From positions 1 to 49,864 of the forward strand of contig JAJZHP010000004.1 of assembly GCA_021804355.1 (NCBI GenBank): DNA of 49,864 nt. The letters are read 5' to 3'. This document shows positions 1-7,649 of the stretch, piece by piece. A model generated the notes under the pieces. It saw nothing but the letters and a program-made list of their open reading frames with translations, was not told the origin of the DNA and made no database searches. The first letter of the stretch is position 1; every line of letters starts with the position of its first letter. Source of the DNA: Pseudomonadota bacterium (lineage in GTDB: Bacteria > Pseudomonadota > Gammaproteobacteria > Pseudomonadales > Moraxellaceae). The translations under genes were made by a program, and so were the position numbers.

Positions 1-1880
1 GGGCGTAAATGATCATCATCTTTATTGATGGGAGCACCATTTTCATCAACGGTGGGGCATGCCTTCGGATTACAGAGATAATCTAAGGGGTTGATGAGTG
101 TAGCCTGTGTGCTCTGCGCCAGATTTCTTACTTGTGATGATGCAGTGAGGCTTCTTTCCACCCAATGTCTAGGCATCTGCGTCATGGCGGGGGCTAGAAA
201 GGGGAGTCTGCGCACTTGATTTTGCGGGACAAAGTATCGACCCTTCGGGTTGGTCATGATGAGGTAGACGTGTATTCCTCGGGCCTGCCAGGTACGTATG
301 TCATTGGACAATGCCAGCATGGAGGTGTCGAACCCTGGCCAGTGCTGGTAACGCTCCCAATAATTGTCGATGACGATGCGTTTGACATGAGCAGAATTAG
401 CGTAGGCTCGTGCAGCCTGATAGAGCAGCGCACAACCTCCAGCAGGAAAATCAGGCGCCCCGGGTCGGTTGAGGCCAGGCAGGGAAGCACAGCCATCATA
501 GGTGGCAAAGCGCAGGGTATAGTAGCCACGAGCGTCATCATAGGCTGACTTGAGTCTGGGCCAGTACTGTTCCATATGACTATCGCCTAAGAATAAAACT
601 TCGTCTTGGCTAGTGCCGCGTAATACATTGCTACGCAGATGGTGGCCATCAAATCCAATGCCGGGGTAGTCCCAATCTCCCATGGCATTATCAACGGCAT
701 CATAGCGAAGGGCGATATGACGTTCGGGAAACCCATCGTTTTGGTCTATCCACCATGCACCTAGTCCGAGACTGGCCATGATAGCAACTAACAATAGCGA
801 TATCAGTTGCTTATGCGAAGAGCGACGTAGAGGTTGTTCGATAAAACGATAGCTGCACCATGCCAGTAGCACACTGGTGACGAGTGCAATAAGCCTGGCC
901 GTGGGGCTGATATAGCCATTACCTGCCTGTCGGGCAAAAACCAGCAGAGGCCAGTGCCATAAGTAAAGTGGGTAACTGATCAGGCCAATATTCACCATCA
1001 GAGGATGAGATAATACCCTACGATTGAACGGAGCTTGCGCTCCTGCGTCGATAAAAAGCCAGGCAGCGAGGACAGGTAGCAGAGCCCACCACCCAGGAAA
1101 TAAGGAGTCTGGGTTAATCAACACCAGGGGTGTTACCAGGCAGGCGCAGGCCAGCCAACCTTGCCAAAGTCCAGCGCGTGCGCCTAGTCGTTGGCGAAAG
1201 CTGAGCCAGGGGCTGTCAGGCTGGTGCAGCCAGGCAAGTAAACTGCCTGCCAGGAGTTCCCAAAATCGGCTAGGCAGGCTGTAAAAGGCATTCTCGGGAC
1301 TGTGATAGACCCACATGAGATTCAGTAAGAAGCTGCTGAATCCCAGTGCCAGAAGTCCTGCCAGCACATGACGATGCTGCTTGCCCCAGAGCAATGCAAG
1401 CAGGCCAGGCCAGAGTATGTAGTATTGCTCTTCAATGCCCAAAGACCACAGGTGCAAAAGTGGTTTGCTGGCGGCAGCTAGATCAAAATAACCGGTTTGT
1501 TGTCGCAAAACCTCATTGGCCATAAAAGCAGCCCCGCCGGCGGCCAAGGTTCCCAGCTGGGCATACTCACTGGCCAGCAAGGTATACCAGCCATAGATCA
1601 AGCAGAGTAATAAAACCAGGGTAAGTACCGGGAAGATTCTGAGTATGCGACGTTGATAGAAATCCAGCACACTGAAACGATGTTCACTAAAACGAGTGAG
1701 CAGCAAGCCGGTAATCAAGAATCCGGAGATGACAAAAAAAAGATCAACCCCGATAAAGCCACCGGGTAGCCAATGAGGAAAGGCATGATAAAGCAATACA
1801 CAGGCCACGGCGATGGCGCGCAAACCATCGATGTCTGATCGGTAATCGTGCTCATGCCTAAGCTGTGCAGCTGGGTTCAT
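1..1880 (-). CDS. OafA/YrhL-type membrane O-acyltransferase with C-terminal SGNH domain (cut by window edge)
   Basis: The minus strand stays open from an ATG at 1880 to the window edge (626 codons, no stop), so the 3' end is missing. The first ~370 residues form an acyltransferase-3 membrane domain: DGLRAIAV near residues 18-25, the active-site His in LLYHAF (H32), a GVDLFFVISGFLITG helix, and LLHLWSLGIEEQYY around 141-154. After the last helices there is an SGNH hydrolase-like domain with LGDSH (G432-H435) and, at the very edge, DDDHL (D621-L625), the family's Asp-x-x-His block. Only a short tail should therefore be lost. Relatives transfer acetyl groups from cytoplasm to periplasm onto LPS O-antigen, capsule or peptidoglycan; the substrate here cannot be told. 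It is divergent from the gene at 2017. Family certain, substrate unknown. Confidence 0.9.
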   Translation of the reverse strand, partial: MNPAAQLRHEHDYRSDIDGLRAIAVACVLLYHAFPHWLPGGFIGVDLFFVISGFLITGLLLTRFSEHRFSVLDFYQRRILRIFPVLTLVLLLCLIYGWYTLLASEYAQLGTLAAGGAAFMANEVLRQQTGYFDLAAASKPLLHLWSLGIEEQYYILWPGLLALLWGKQHRHVLAGLLALGFSSFLLNLMWVYHSPENAFYSLPSRFWELLAGSLLAWLHQPDSPWLSFRQRLGARAGLWQGWLACACLVTPLVLINPDSLFPGWWALLPVLAAWLFIDAGAQAPFNRRVLSHPLMVNIGLISYPLYLWHWPLLVFARQAGNGYISPTARLIALVTSVLLAWCSYRFIEQPLRRSSHKQLISLLLVAIMASLGLGAWWIDQNDGFPERHIALRYDAVDNAMGDWDYPGIGFDGHHLRSNVLRGTSQDEVLFLGDSHMEQYWPRLKSAYDDARGYYTLRFATYDGCASLPGLNRPGAPDFPAGGCALLYQAARAYANSAHVKRIVIDNYWERYQHWPGFDTSMLALSNDIRTWQARGIHVYLIMTNPKGRYFVPQNQVRRLPFLAPAMTQMPRHWVERSLTASSQVRNLAQSTQATLINPLDYLCNPKACPTVDENGAPINKDDDHLR

Positions 1881-1956
1881 GGGCAGTACAACTCTGATCC
1901 AGGAAAGTAATCGGTGACGATAGCATGTGACATGCGCTGCATCAAATCTACTCGGC

Positions 1957-1985
1957 TTTTAGAGTGTTCATAAGGCGCGTATAAT
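1957..1985 (+). promoter_or_regulatory. Possible sigma-70 promoter for the PP-loop/tusA pair
   Basis: A perfect TATAAT lies at 1980-1985, 31 bases before the ATG at 2017. The matching -35 position, 17 bases upstream at 1957-1962, reads TTTTAG and is weak, so only the -10 element is convincing. The site sits in the divergent gap 1881-2016, which otherwise holds nothing recognisable. Confidence 0.35.
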
Positions 1986-2016
1986 GCCTTGCCTGTTTTA
2001 TTGAAGACGAGTTCCC

Positions 2017-3069
2017 ATGCCGCGCAAGGCCATTGCACTGATTTCAGGAGGACTTGACTCTATGCTGGCTGCTCGGTTGATGCAGGCGCAGGGCATTAGG
2101 GTAGAAGGCGTTAATTTTTACACAGGTTTCTGTGTTGAAGGGCATACGCATGCTATACGCCAGCGCGATGGGGTCAGAAGGAATAATGCTTTGTGGGTGG
2201 CAGAGCAGCTGGATATTCCGCTACATATGATCGATGTCAGTGAAGAGTATCATGATGTCGTGCTTAATCCACGGTACGGGTATGGATCAGAACTGAATCC
2301 CTGTCTGGACTGTAAGGTATTTATGGTGCGCAAAACCACCGCTTTTTTAAAAGAGGCCACAGCACTGGCGGATGCTCATGAGGCAGATTTTATAGTCACT
2401 GGCGAAGTCATAGGTCAGCGCATGAAATCACAGCTCAAACGCACCATGCCGCTTATTGCCCGTGAATCTGGCGCGGATGACAGGTTGTTGCGTCCGCTAT
2501 GTGCCAAGTTACTGGAGCCGACCCTGCCAGAGAGGGAGGGATGGGTGGATCGCGAACAACTTTATGGATTTAATGGCCGGTCCAGACAGCCTCAAATTGA
2601 ATTGGCCCAGTCGCTGGGTTTGCGTGACTGGGCGCAGCCTGCAGGAGGTTGTTGTTTTTTGACGGATGCCAGTTATAGTCGCAAATTACGCGATTTATGG
2701 CAGTCACGGGGGCGACGAGAGTACTCTCTCGATGATATCCTGCTGCTCAAAGTTGGGCGTCATCTGCGCCCTGAACCACATTACAAGGTCATCATCAGTC
2801 GTGAAGAGGGTGAAAACCTCTTCCTTGAAGGCTATCGTAAACAGTTTCTGCATGTGCGAGTGTTAAGTCATGCAGGACCTTTGGCCTTGGTTGAGGGCGA
2901 GGTTAATAGTGTCGATCGCCATCAGATAGCCCGCCTGGTGGCAAGATATAGCCAGGGTCGGGATACGGAATGGGTGAGAGTGGGCCTGTTTGGTAGAGAC
3001 GGGCAGGTTGAAGAGATGCTGGTTCAACCGCTGGCGGCGAATGCGATACCGGAGCATTGGCATGTCTGA
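2017..3069 (+). CDS. PP-loop ATPase, MnmA/ThiI-like tRNA thiolation protein
   Basis: 350 residues. The N-terminus has the PP-loop signature SGGLDS (residues 10-15), which binds ATP to adenylate a tRNA base. A CxxC pair (C96, C99 in NPCLDCK) and a conserved PAGGCCFLTD segment (C212, C213) are candidate sulfur carriers. The C-terminal part, from about residue 240 (DDILLLKVGRHLRPEPHYK), resembles the NFACT-R-like RNA-binding module found in this MnmA-related family. Known MnmA and ThiI make 2-thiouridine and 4-thiouridine; which base this protein modifies cannot be read from sequence, and it is not canonical MnmA. The stop overlaps the start of a TusA gene by 8 bases, which suggests the two are translated together and that TusA supplies the sulfur. 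Family call firm, target uncertain. Confidence 0.8.
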   Translation: MPRKAIALISGGLDSMLAARLMQAQGIRVEGVNFYTGFCVEGHTHAIRQRDGVRRNNALWVAEQLDIPLHMIDVSEEYHDVVLNPRYGYGSELNPCLDCKVFMVRKTTAFLKEATALADAHEADFIVTGEVIGQRMKSQLKRTMPLIARESGADDRLLRPLCAKLLEPTLPEREGWVDREQLYGFNGRSRQPQIELAQSLGLRDWAQPAGGCCFLTDASYSRKLRDLWQSRGRREYSLDDILLLKVGRHLRPEPHYKVIISREEGENLFLEGYRKQFLHVRVLSHAGPLALVEGEVNSVDRHQIARLVARYSQGRDTEWVRVGLFGRDGQVEEMLVQPLAANAIPEHWHV

Positions 3070-3301
3070 GCTTAAACACCTGGATGTCAGGGGTATGCTA
3101 TGTCCGATGCCGGTGATACGTACGCAGCAGGCTGTGCGTTTGATGGGAGGCGGTGAGCGCTTGTGGATTGTGGCGACGGACCCAGGCGTGATGCACGATA
3201 TACCGGCGTGGTGTCGTGTCCATGGACATGTAGTGGTGGATCAGATAACGGAACGTCCTGATTACCGTGTACTTATTGAAGTGGGTCATCGAAAAGTTTG
3301 A
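3062..3301 (+). CDS. tusA: TusA-family sulfur carrier
   Basis: 79 residues starting at the ATG 3062, inside the last codons of the PP-loop gene. The motif MLCPMPVI places the persulfide-bearing cysteine at residue 14, as in TusA/SirA/YedF proteins. These small cytoplasmic proteins accept sulfur from a cysteine desulfurase or rhodanese and pass it on to tRNA thiolation, molybdenum cofactor synthesis or sulfur oxidation. The 8-base overlap with the upstream PP-loop ATPase is the best clue that this copy serves that enzyme. A longer reading from 2990 is possible but would add a non-homologous extension. Its stop codon overlaps the first putative NtrC site of the glnA control region. Confidence 0.85.
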   Translation: MSELKHLDVRGMLCPMPVIRTQQAVRLMGGGERLWIVATDPGVMHDIPAWCRVHGHVVVDQITERPDYRVLIEVGHRKV

Positions 3302-3346
3302 TATATTTTGGTGCACAAAAGATTCAATGTGCGCATTTTTGGTGCT
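3299..3346 (+). promoter_or_regulatory. Tandem NtrC-like enhancer sites upstream of glnA
   Basis: Two 17-base sites follow the NtrC pattern TGCRCY-N5-RGTGCA. The one at 3330-3346 (TGCGCATTTTTGGTGCT) is good in both halves. The one at 3299-3315 has a perfect right half (GGTGCA) but a weak left half. Their centres are 31 bases apart, three helical turns, and lie about 110 and 141 bases upstream of the predicted sigma-54 start. This is nearly the geometry of E. coli glnAp2 (-108 and -140). Confidence 0.7.
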
Positions 3347-3421
3347 TTATTTGTTCCCGGGGGGCGGGATAGATTTACCAACGCACTGAAAAATAAGTGT
3401 TTCATTCCTAAAGTTCAGGAA

Positions 3422-3436
3422 TGGTACGCATTTTGC
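3422..3436 (+). promoter_or_regulatory. Sigma-54 (RpoN) promoter of glnA
   Basis: TGGTACG-CATT-TTGC matches the -24/-12 consensus TGGCACG-N4-TTGC with one change. The invariant GG (3423-3424) and GC (3435-3436) have exactly ten bases between them. The predicted start is near 3448, giving a leader of about 90 bases before the glnA ATG. Confidence 0.85.
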
Positions 3437-3536
3437 CTCCCCGCTGTTTGGCGGTGCATCCTGAAAGCAGCTGACTTTTAAAGTTAGTGGTTGAAGTGTG
3501 GTGTACAGGTTTTTTCACTAGGTTCGGAGGACCAAC

Positions 3537-4946
3537 ATGTCCAACAAGACGTTAGATTTGATCAAGCAAAATGATGCGAAGTGGGTAGATTTTCGTTTCA
3601 CGGATACCCGCGGTAAGGAACAGCATGTGTCCTATCCGTCTGCAACTGTGGATGCTGATACTTTTGTTCATGGCAAAATGTTCGATGGTTCCTCCATCGC
3701 CGGGTGGAAAGGTATTGAAGCCTCAGACATGATCTTGATGCCTGAAGCGGATTCCGGTTTCATGGATCCTTTTTTTGATGAACCTACGGTGGTTGTTCGT
3801 TGCGATATCATTGAACCGTCCACCATGCAGGGTTATGAGCGTGATCCCCGTTCTTTAGCCAAGCGGGCTGAAGCCTATCTGAAGGCTACGGGTATTGCAG
3901 ATACTGCTTACTTTGGTCCTGAACCCGAATTTTTTGTTTTTGATGAAGTCAAGTTCTCCATCGATATGAGTGGCGCTCGTCATACCATTTATGCAGAGGA
4001 AGCTGCCTGGTCAACAGACAAGGACTATGAAAGTGGCAATACGGGACATCGCCCCCGCGTCAAGGGTGGTTACTTCCCTGTGCCCCCAGTTGATTCAGGG
4101 CAAGATCTGCGTGTTGCCATGTGTAATGCTATTGAATCGATGATGGGTCCGGGTCGCCTGGAAGTTCAGCATCATGAAGTGGCGTCCTGCCAGAGCGAAA
4201 TTGGTGTGTCTTTTAACACGCTGGTCAAGAAGGCTGACGAAGTTCAGATCCTGAAATACGCCGTCTGGAATACCGCGCATGCCTTTGGTAAAACAGCTAC
4301 CTTCATGCCCAAGCCTATTGTTGGTGACAATGGCTCGGGTATGCATGTGCATCAGTCATTATCCAAAGGTGGTGTGAATCTGTTTGCCGGCGACCTTTAC
4401 GGTGGATTGTCTGAAACTGCGCTTTACTATATAGGCGGTATCATTAAGCATGCTCGTGCTCTTAATGCGATTACCAACCCGCTGACTAACAGCTACAAGC
4501 GTTTGGTTCCGCATTATGAAGCACCAATCATGTTGGCATACTCGGCAAGAAACCGTTCCGCTTCCATCCGTATCCCTTACGTATCAAATCCTAAGGGACG
4601 TCGTATTGAAACCCGTTTCCCTGATCCAGGTGCAAATCCTTACCTGGCCTTTGCTGCTTTGATGATGGCGGGACTGGATGGCATCCAGAACAAGATTCAC
4701 CCTGGCGATGCCATGGACAAGAATTTGTATGATCTTCCACCGGAAGAAGAGGCTAAAGTACCTACCGTGGCTCATAGCCTCGAAATGGCCCTGGATGCTC
4801 TGGAAAATGATCATGAATTCCTGCTCAAGGGTGGCGTGTTTACCAAGGAGTTCCTCGATTCATATATCGAACTGAAGCAAGAAGAAGTTCGTCGTCTCAA
4901 TACCACCACGCATCCGGTGGAATTTGAAATGTACTACAGCCTCTAA
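3537..4946 (+). CDS. glnA: Type I glutamine synthetase
   Basis: 469 residues, the normal length for dodecameric GSI-beta. The enzyme makes glutamine from glutamate, ammonium and ATP in the cytoplasm. Visible family blocks include [17 protein letters not shown] in the metal site, [10 protein letters not shown] and [27 protein letters not shown] holds Tyr398, the residue that GlnE adenylylates, and glnE is encoded 6 kb downstream. The start has a strong Shine-Dalgarno (GGAGGACC). Expression should be nitrogen-controlled through the sigma-54/NtrC elements at 3299-3436. With gltBD in the same window the full GS-GOGAT ammonium assimilation route is present. Confidence 0.98.
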   Translation: MSNKTLDLIKQNDAKWVDFRFTDTRGKEQHVSYPSATVDADTFVHGKMFDGSSIAGWKGIEASDMILMPEADSGFMDPFFDEPTVVVRCDIIEPSTMQGYERDPRSLAKRAEAYLKATGIADTAYFGPEPEFFVFDEVKFSIDMSGARHTIYAEEAAWSTDKDYESGNTGHRPRVKGGYFPVPPVDSGQDLRVAMCNAIESMMGPGRLEVQHHEVASCQSEIGVSFNTLVKKADEVQILKYAVWNTAHAFGKTATFMPKPIVGDNGSGMHVHQSLSKGGVNLFAGDLYGGLSETALYYIGGIIKHARALNAITNPLTNSYKRLVPHYEAPIMLAYSARNRSASIRIPYVSNPKGRRIETRFPDPGANPYLAFAALMMAGLDGIQNKIHPGDAMDKNLYDLPPEEEAKVPTVAHSLEMALDALENDHEFLLKGGVFTKEFLDSYIELKQEEVRRLNTTTHPVEFEMYYSL

Positions 4947-4955
4947 GCTGTTGCG

Positions 4956-4994
4956 TTCTGTAGCCAGTTGGGCAATTGACTCCTGGCTACAGAA
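4956..4994. terminator. Perfect 12-bp inverted repeat downstream of glnA
   Basis: TTCTGTAGCCAG (4956-4967) and CTGGCTACAGAA (4983-4994) are exact reverse complements around a 15-base loop, starting 10 bases after the glnA stop. There is no U-tract after the stem, so it is not a standard intrinsic terminator. It may stabilise the glnA 3' end or be a Rho-associated or attenuating hairpin. Confidence 0.5.
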
Positions 4995-5086
4995 TACTTC
5001 TGTCAACCCGATATGAAGGTATACGTTGATAACTGCGTATTTCTCAAAATTTACCTGAGTCGTCACGGGTTGGCTGGCTTAGGTGG

Positions 5087-7078
5087 ATGTGGTTGCCAAT
5101 GAATAGCATGGTCAGGATGACCAGAGGATGGGCAGGATTGAACAACAGCCAGTTGAATAAGCGGCAGGATACCGGTTTGCGTTTATGGCTGTTGGGGTTG
5201 CCACGCAATATCAAGCAAATGCTATTGTTGGTTACAGATACCTTCGTGTTGTTATGTGCTGCTGTATCATCGTACGTGATGCGTATGGGAGATATGTGGC
5301 GCCCCGGTTCTCTGCGAGAACTTTTACCTGCCACCCTGGCCGTTGCAACGGCTTTGATTATTTTTTCCTACCTTGGGCTTTATAAAACCGTTGTGCGTTA
5401 CATGAATGCCTCTGCAGTCAATATCATGTTGCTGGGTGTTAGTAGTGCTGCTGCGGTCTTTGCCTTGAGTATTCGGATAGAGGATTTATCACAGCCCCGT
5501 TCGGTTCCTCTGCTTTTTTGGTTCGTGGCCCTATCGCTGGTTGGCGGTGTCAGGCTTTTTGCTCAAGTCTATTTACGCCGTTTTGCGGCTGGTATTTCTG
5601 AGCCTATCTTGATCTATGGAGCGGGAGCGACGGGCACGCAACTTGGCAGCGCTCTGATTCAGGGCTATCAGCACTGCGTGATAGGTTATGTTGATGATAA
5701 TTTGCAACTTCAGAATATGGTGGTCCACGGCGTAAGGGTATATAGCCGCCATCATATTAAAGCGCTGGCTGCTTCTTATCAGATTAAACAGATATTTCTG
5801 GCGGTTCCCTCAGCAACCCGAGATCAACGACGTGAAATTTTATCCTTTCTCGAACCCTTGGCTTTGAGAGTCAGAACCCTGCCTGCCATGGATGAAGTGC
5901 TGACAGGAAAGGCCCGTATAGAGGATGTACGCGACGTTGAGGTGGATGAGCTGTTAGGGCGCGAAGCGGTGCCGCCGCAGCAAGATCTGCTCGATGCCTG
6001 TATCAAGCATAAAGCCGTCATGGTCACAGGGGCTGGCGGTAGCATTGGGTCAGAGTTATGTCGTCAGATTCTGGCTTCAAATCCGCGCTTACTGGTTTTA
6101 TACGAAATTCACGAATTTGCACTTTATCAAGTGCAGCTTGAGTTGGTTCCTTTGGCGAAAGCAGCAGGTATCAAACTTCATTTTATTCTCGGCAATATTC
6201 AGGATAAAACACATTTGCGTGAGGTATTGCGTCGCTATGCTGTGCAGACCATATACCATGCCGCAGCTTACAAGCATGTTCCCATGGTCGAGGGAAACGT
6301 GATTGAAGGTGTCCGTAATAATGTCATGGGCACTCAGGTGGTGGCTGAAGTAGCGGCCGAGTGTGGGGTGGATATTATGGTGCTGATCTCCACAGATAAG
6401 GCGGTACGGCCTGCCAACGTCATGGGGGCCAGCAAGAGGCTTGCCGAAATGGTATTGCAGTGTGCAGCCATGCGCAGTAGCCATACGCGCTACGTCATGG
6501 TGCGCTTTGGTAATGTATTGGGATCTTCAGGTTCCGTGGTTCCCTTGTTTATGGAGCAGATTCGACAGGGTGGGCCAGTGACCGTGACCCATCCTGAAGT
6601 TATTCGCTATTTTATGACCATACGGGAAGCGGCTCAGCTGGTCATACAGGCCGGATCCATGGCCTTGGGAGGTGATGTTTTTCTCCTGGATATGGGACCA
6701 GCTGTTCGGATTGCAGATCTGGCTAGAAAAATGATCCATTTAGCTGGGTTACATGTTCGTGAGATAGATTATCCTGAAGGTGATATTGATATTAAATTCA
6801 TCGGCTTACGTCCTGGAGAAAAACTCTACGAAGAGCTTTTAATTAGTGGAGAGGTATCGGGAACTCGTCACCCGCGCATTATGCGGGCGGATGAGCAACA
6901 CCCTTCAGAAGGAGAGCTGAGTCTGATGTTGGGACGTCTCCATGAACTGATGGCAAATGGAGATGAGCAACTGCTGGCGCGCTATATCCTCGAGTTAGCA
7001 TCAGGTCAGCGTACAGAAGTCATGTTTGAACGATCAGGCAGTACTCGGCAGGAATCAGACAACATGGTTTTGCAATAA
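5087..7078 (+). CDS. Membrane-bound nucleotide-sugar 4,6-dehydratase (WbpM/CapD/FlaA1-like), copy 1
   Basis: 663 residues from the ATG 5087; an ATG at 5099 has better spacing from the AGGTGG at 5081-5086 and is an equal alternative. Four membrane helices fill roughly residues 40-170. A first Rossmann fold follows with GAGATG (178-183), then the catalytic SDR domain with TGAGGSIG (314-321), the S-T-D-K block (435-438) and the M446-x3-K450 pair that replaces the usual Tyr-x3-Lys. This is the layout of WbpM-type UDP-GlcNAc 4,6-dehydratases, which feed O-antigen or exopolysaccharide synthesis at the inner membrane. A close paralogue lies at 7650 and a sugar-phosphate transferase at 9619. The exact sugar substrate is inferred only from the family. 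Confidence 0.9.
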   Translation: MWLPMNSMVRMTRGWAGLNNSQLNKRQDTGLRLWLLGLPRNIKQMLLLVTDTFVLLCAAVSSYVMRMGDMWRPGSLRELLPATLAVATALIIFSYLGLYKTVVRYMNASAVNIMLLGVSSAAAVFALSIRIEDLSQPRSVPLLFWFVALSLVGGVRLFAQVYLRRFAAGISEPILIYGAGATGTQLGSALIQGYQHCVIGYVDDNLQLQNMVVHGVRVYSRHHIKALAASYQIKQIFLAVPSATRDQRREILSFLEPLALRVRTLPAMDEVLTGKARIEDVRDVEVDELLGREAVPPQQDLLDACIKHKAVMVTGAGGSIGSELCRQILASNPRLLVLYEIHEFALYQVQLELVPLAKAAGIKLHFILGNIQDKTHLREVLRRYAVQTIYHAAAYKHVPMVEGNVIEGVRNNVMGTQVVAEVAAECGVDIMVLISTDKAVRPANVMGASKRLAEMVLQCAAMRSSHTRYVMVRFGNVLGSSGSVVPLFMEQIRQGGPVTVTHPEVIRYFMTIREAAQLVIQAGSMALGGDVFLLDMGPAVRIADLARKMIHLAGLHVREIDYPEGDIDIKFIGLRPGEKLYEELLISGEVSGTRHPRIMRADEQHPSEGELSLMLGRLHELMANGDEQLLARYILELASGQRTEVMFERSGSTRQESDNMVLQ

Positions 7079-7097
7079 CACGAGGTGATAAGTAGTC

Positions 7098-7604
7098 ATG
7101 TTAAAGCGACTGGAGCATGCTCTGGAATCGATACTATTTTCCAGTCGATGGATATTAGCGCCCTTCTTTTTGGGATTGGTATTAGCAATTTTTCTACTGC
7201 TGGCAAAATTTCTGGCGGTACTCTTTGGTCTCTTCGCACATGCCTGGGTCCTTTCGGGCAGTCAGATTCTTGTCGGTGTGCTGACCTTAGTTGATGTGAC
7301 GCTGATGGCTAATTTGTTGGTGATTATTGTGCTTGCCGGCTATGAGAGTTCAGTATCCCGCATGGATCATGCAGATCACAAGGATCGACTGGTCTGGATG
7401 GGACAAGTAGGATTTTCGGACCTGAAACTCAAGGTGATCGGATCGATTGTTGCTATTTCTGCCATCGAATTACTTAGATTGTTTCTTAGCATGGAGACCG
7501 TCAATGTACAATTACTGACTTGGAAACTGGCTATCCATGCAGCTTTTGTACTTTCGGGAGTTCTATTTGCTCTGATGGATAAATTGGCAACACGCCATCA
7601 ATAA
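7098..7604 (+). CDS. yqhA: UPF0114 family membrane protein YqhA
   Basis: 168 residues, close to the 164 of E. coli YqhA, and matching it along the whole length: SRWILAPFFLGLVLA, LVDVTLMANLLVIIVLAGYE, KVIGSIVAISAIELLRLF and HAAFVLSGVLFALMD all have direct counterparts. Three to four transmembrane helices are evident. The family has no established biochemical role. It lies 19 bases after copy 1 and 45 bases before copy 2 of the dehydratase paralogues, in the same direction, so it is probably co-transcribed. That position inside a glycan operon is unusual and does not by itself give a function. Confidence 0.88.
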   Translation: MLKRLEHALESILFSSRWILAPFFLGLVLAIFLLLAKFLAVLFGLFAHAWVLSGSQILVGVLTLVDVTLMANLLVIIVLAGYESSVSRMDHADHKDRLVWMGQVGFSDLKLKVIGSIVAISAIELLRLFLSMETVNVQLLTWKLAIHAAFVLSGVLFALMDKLATRHQ

Positions 7605-7649
7605 GGATGATGAGGGTGACAAGTTGTGTAGTCAAGGCGGTTGATATTT

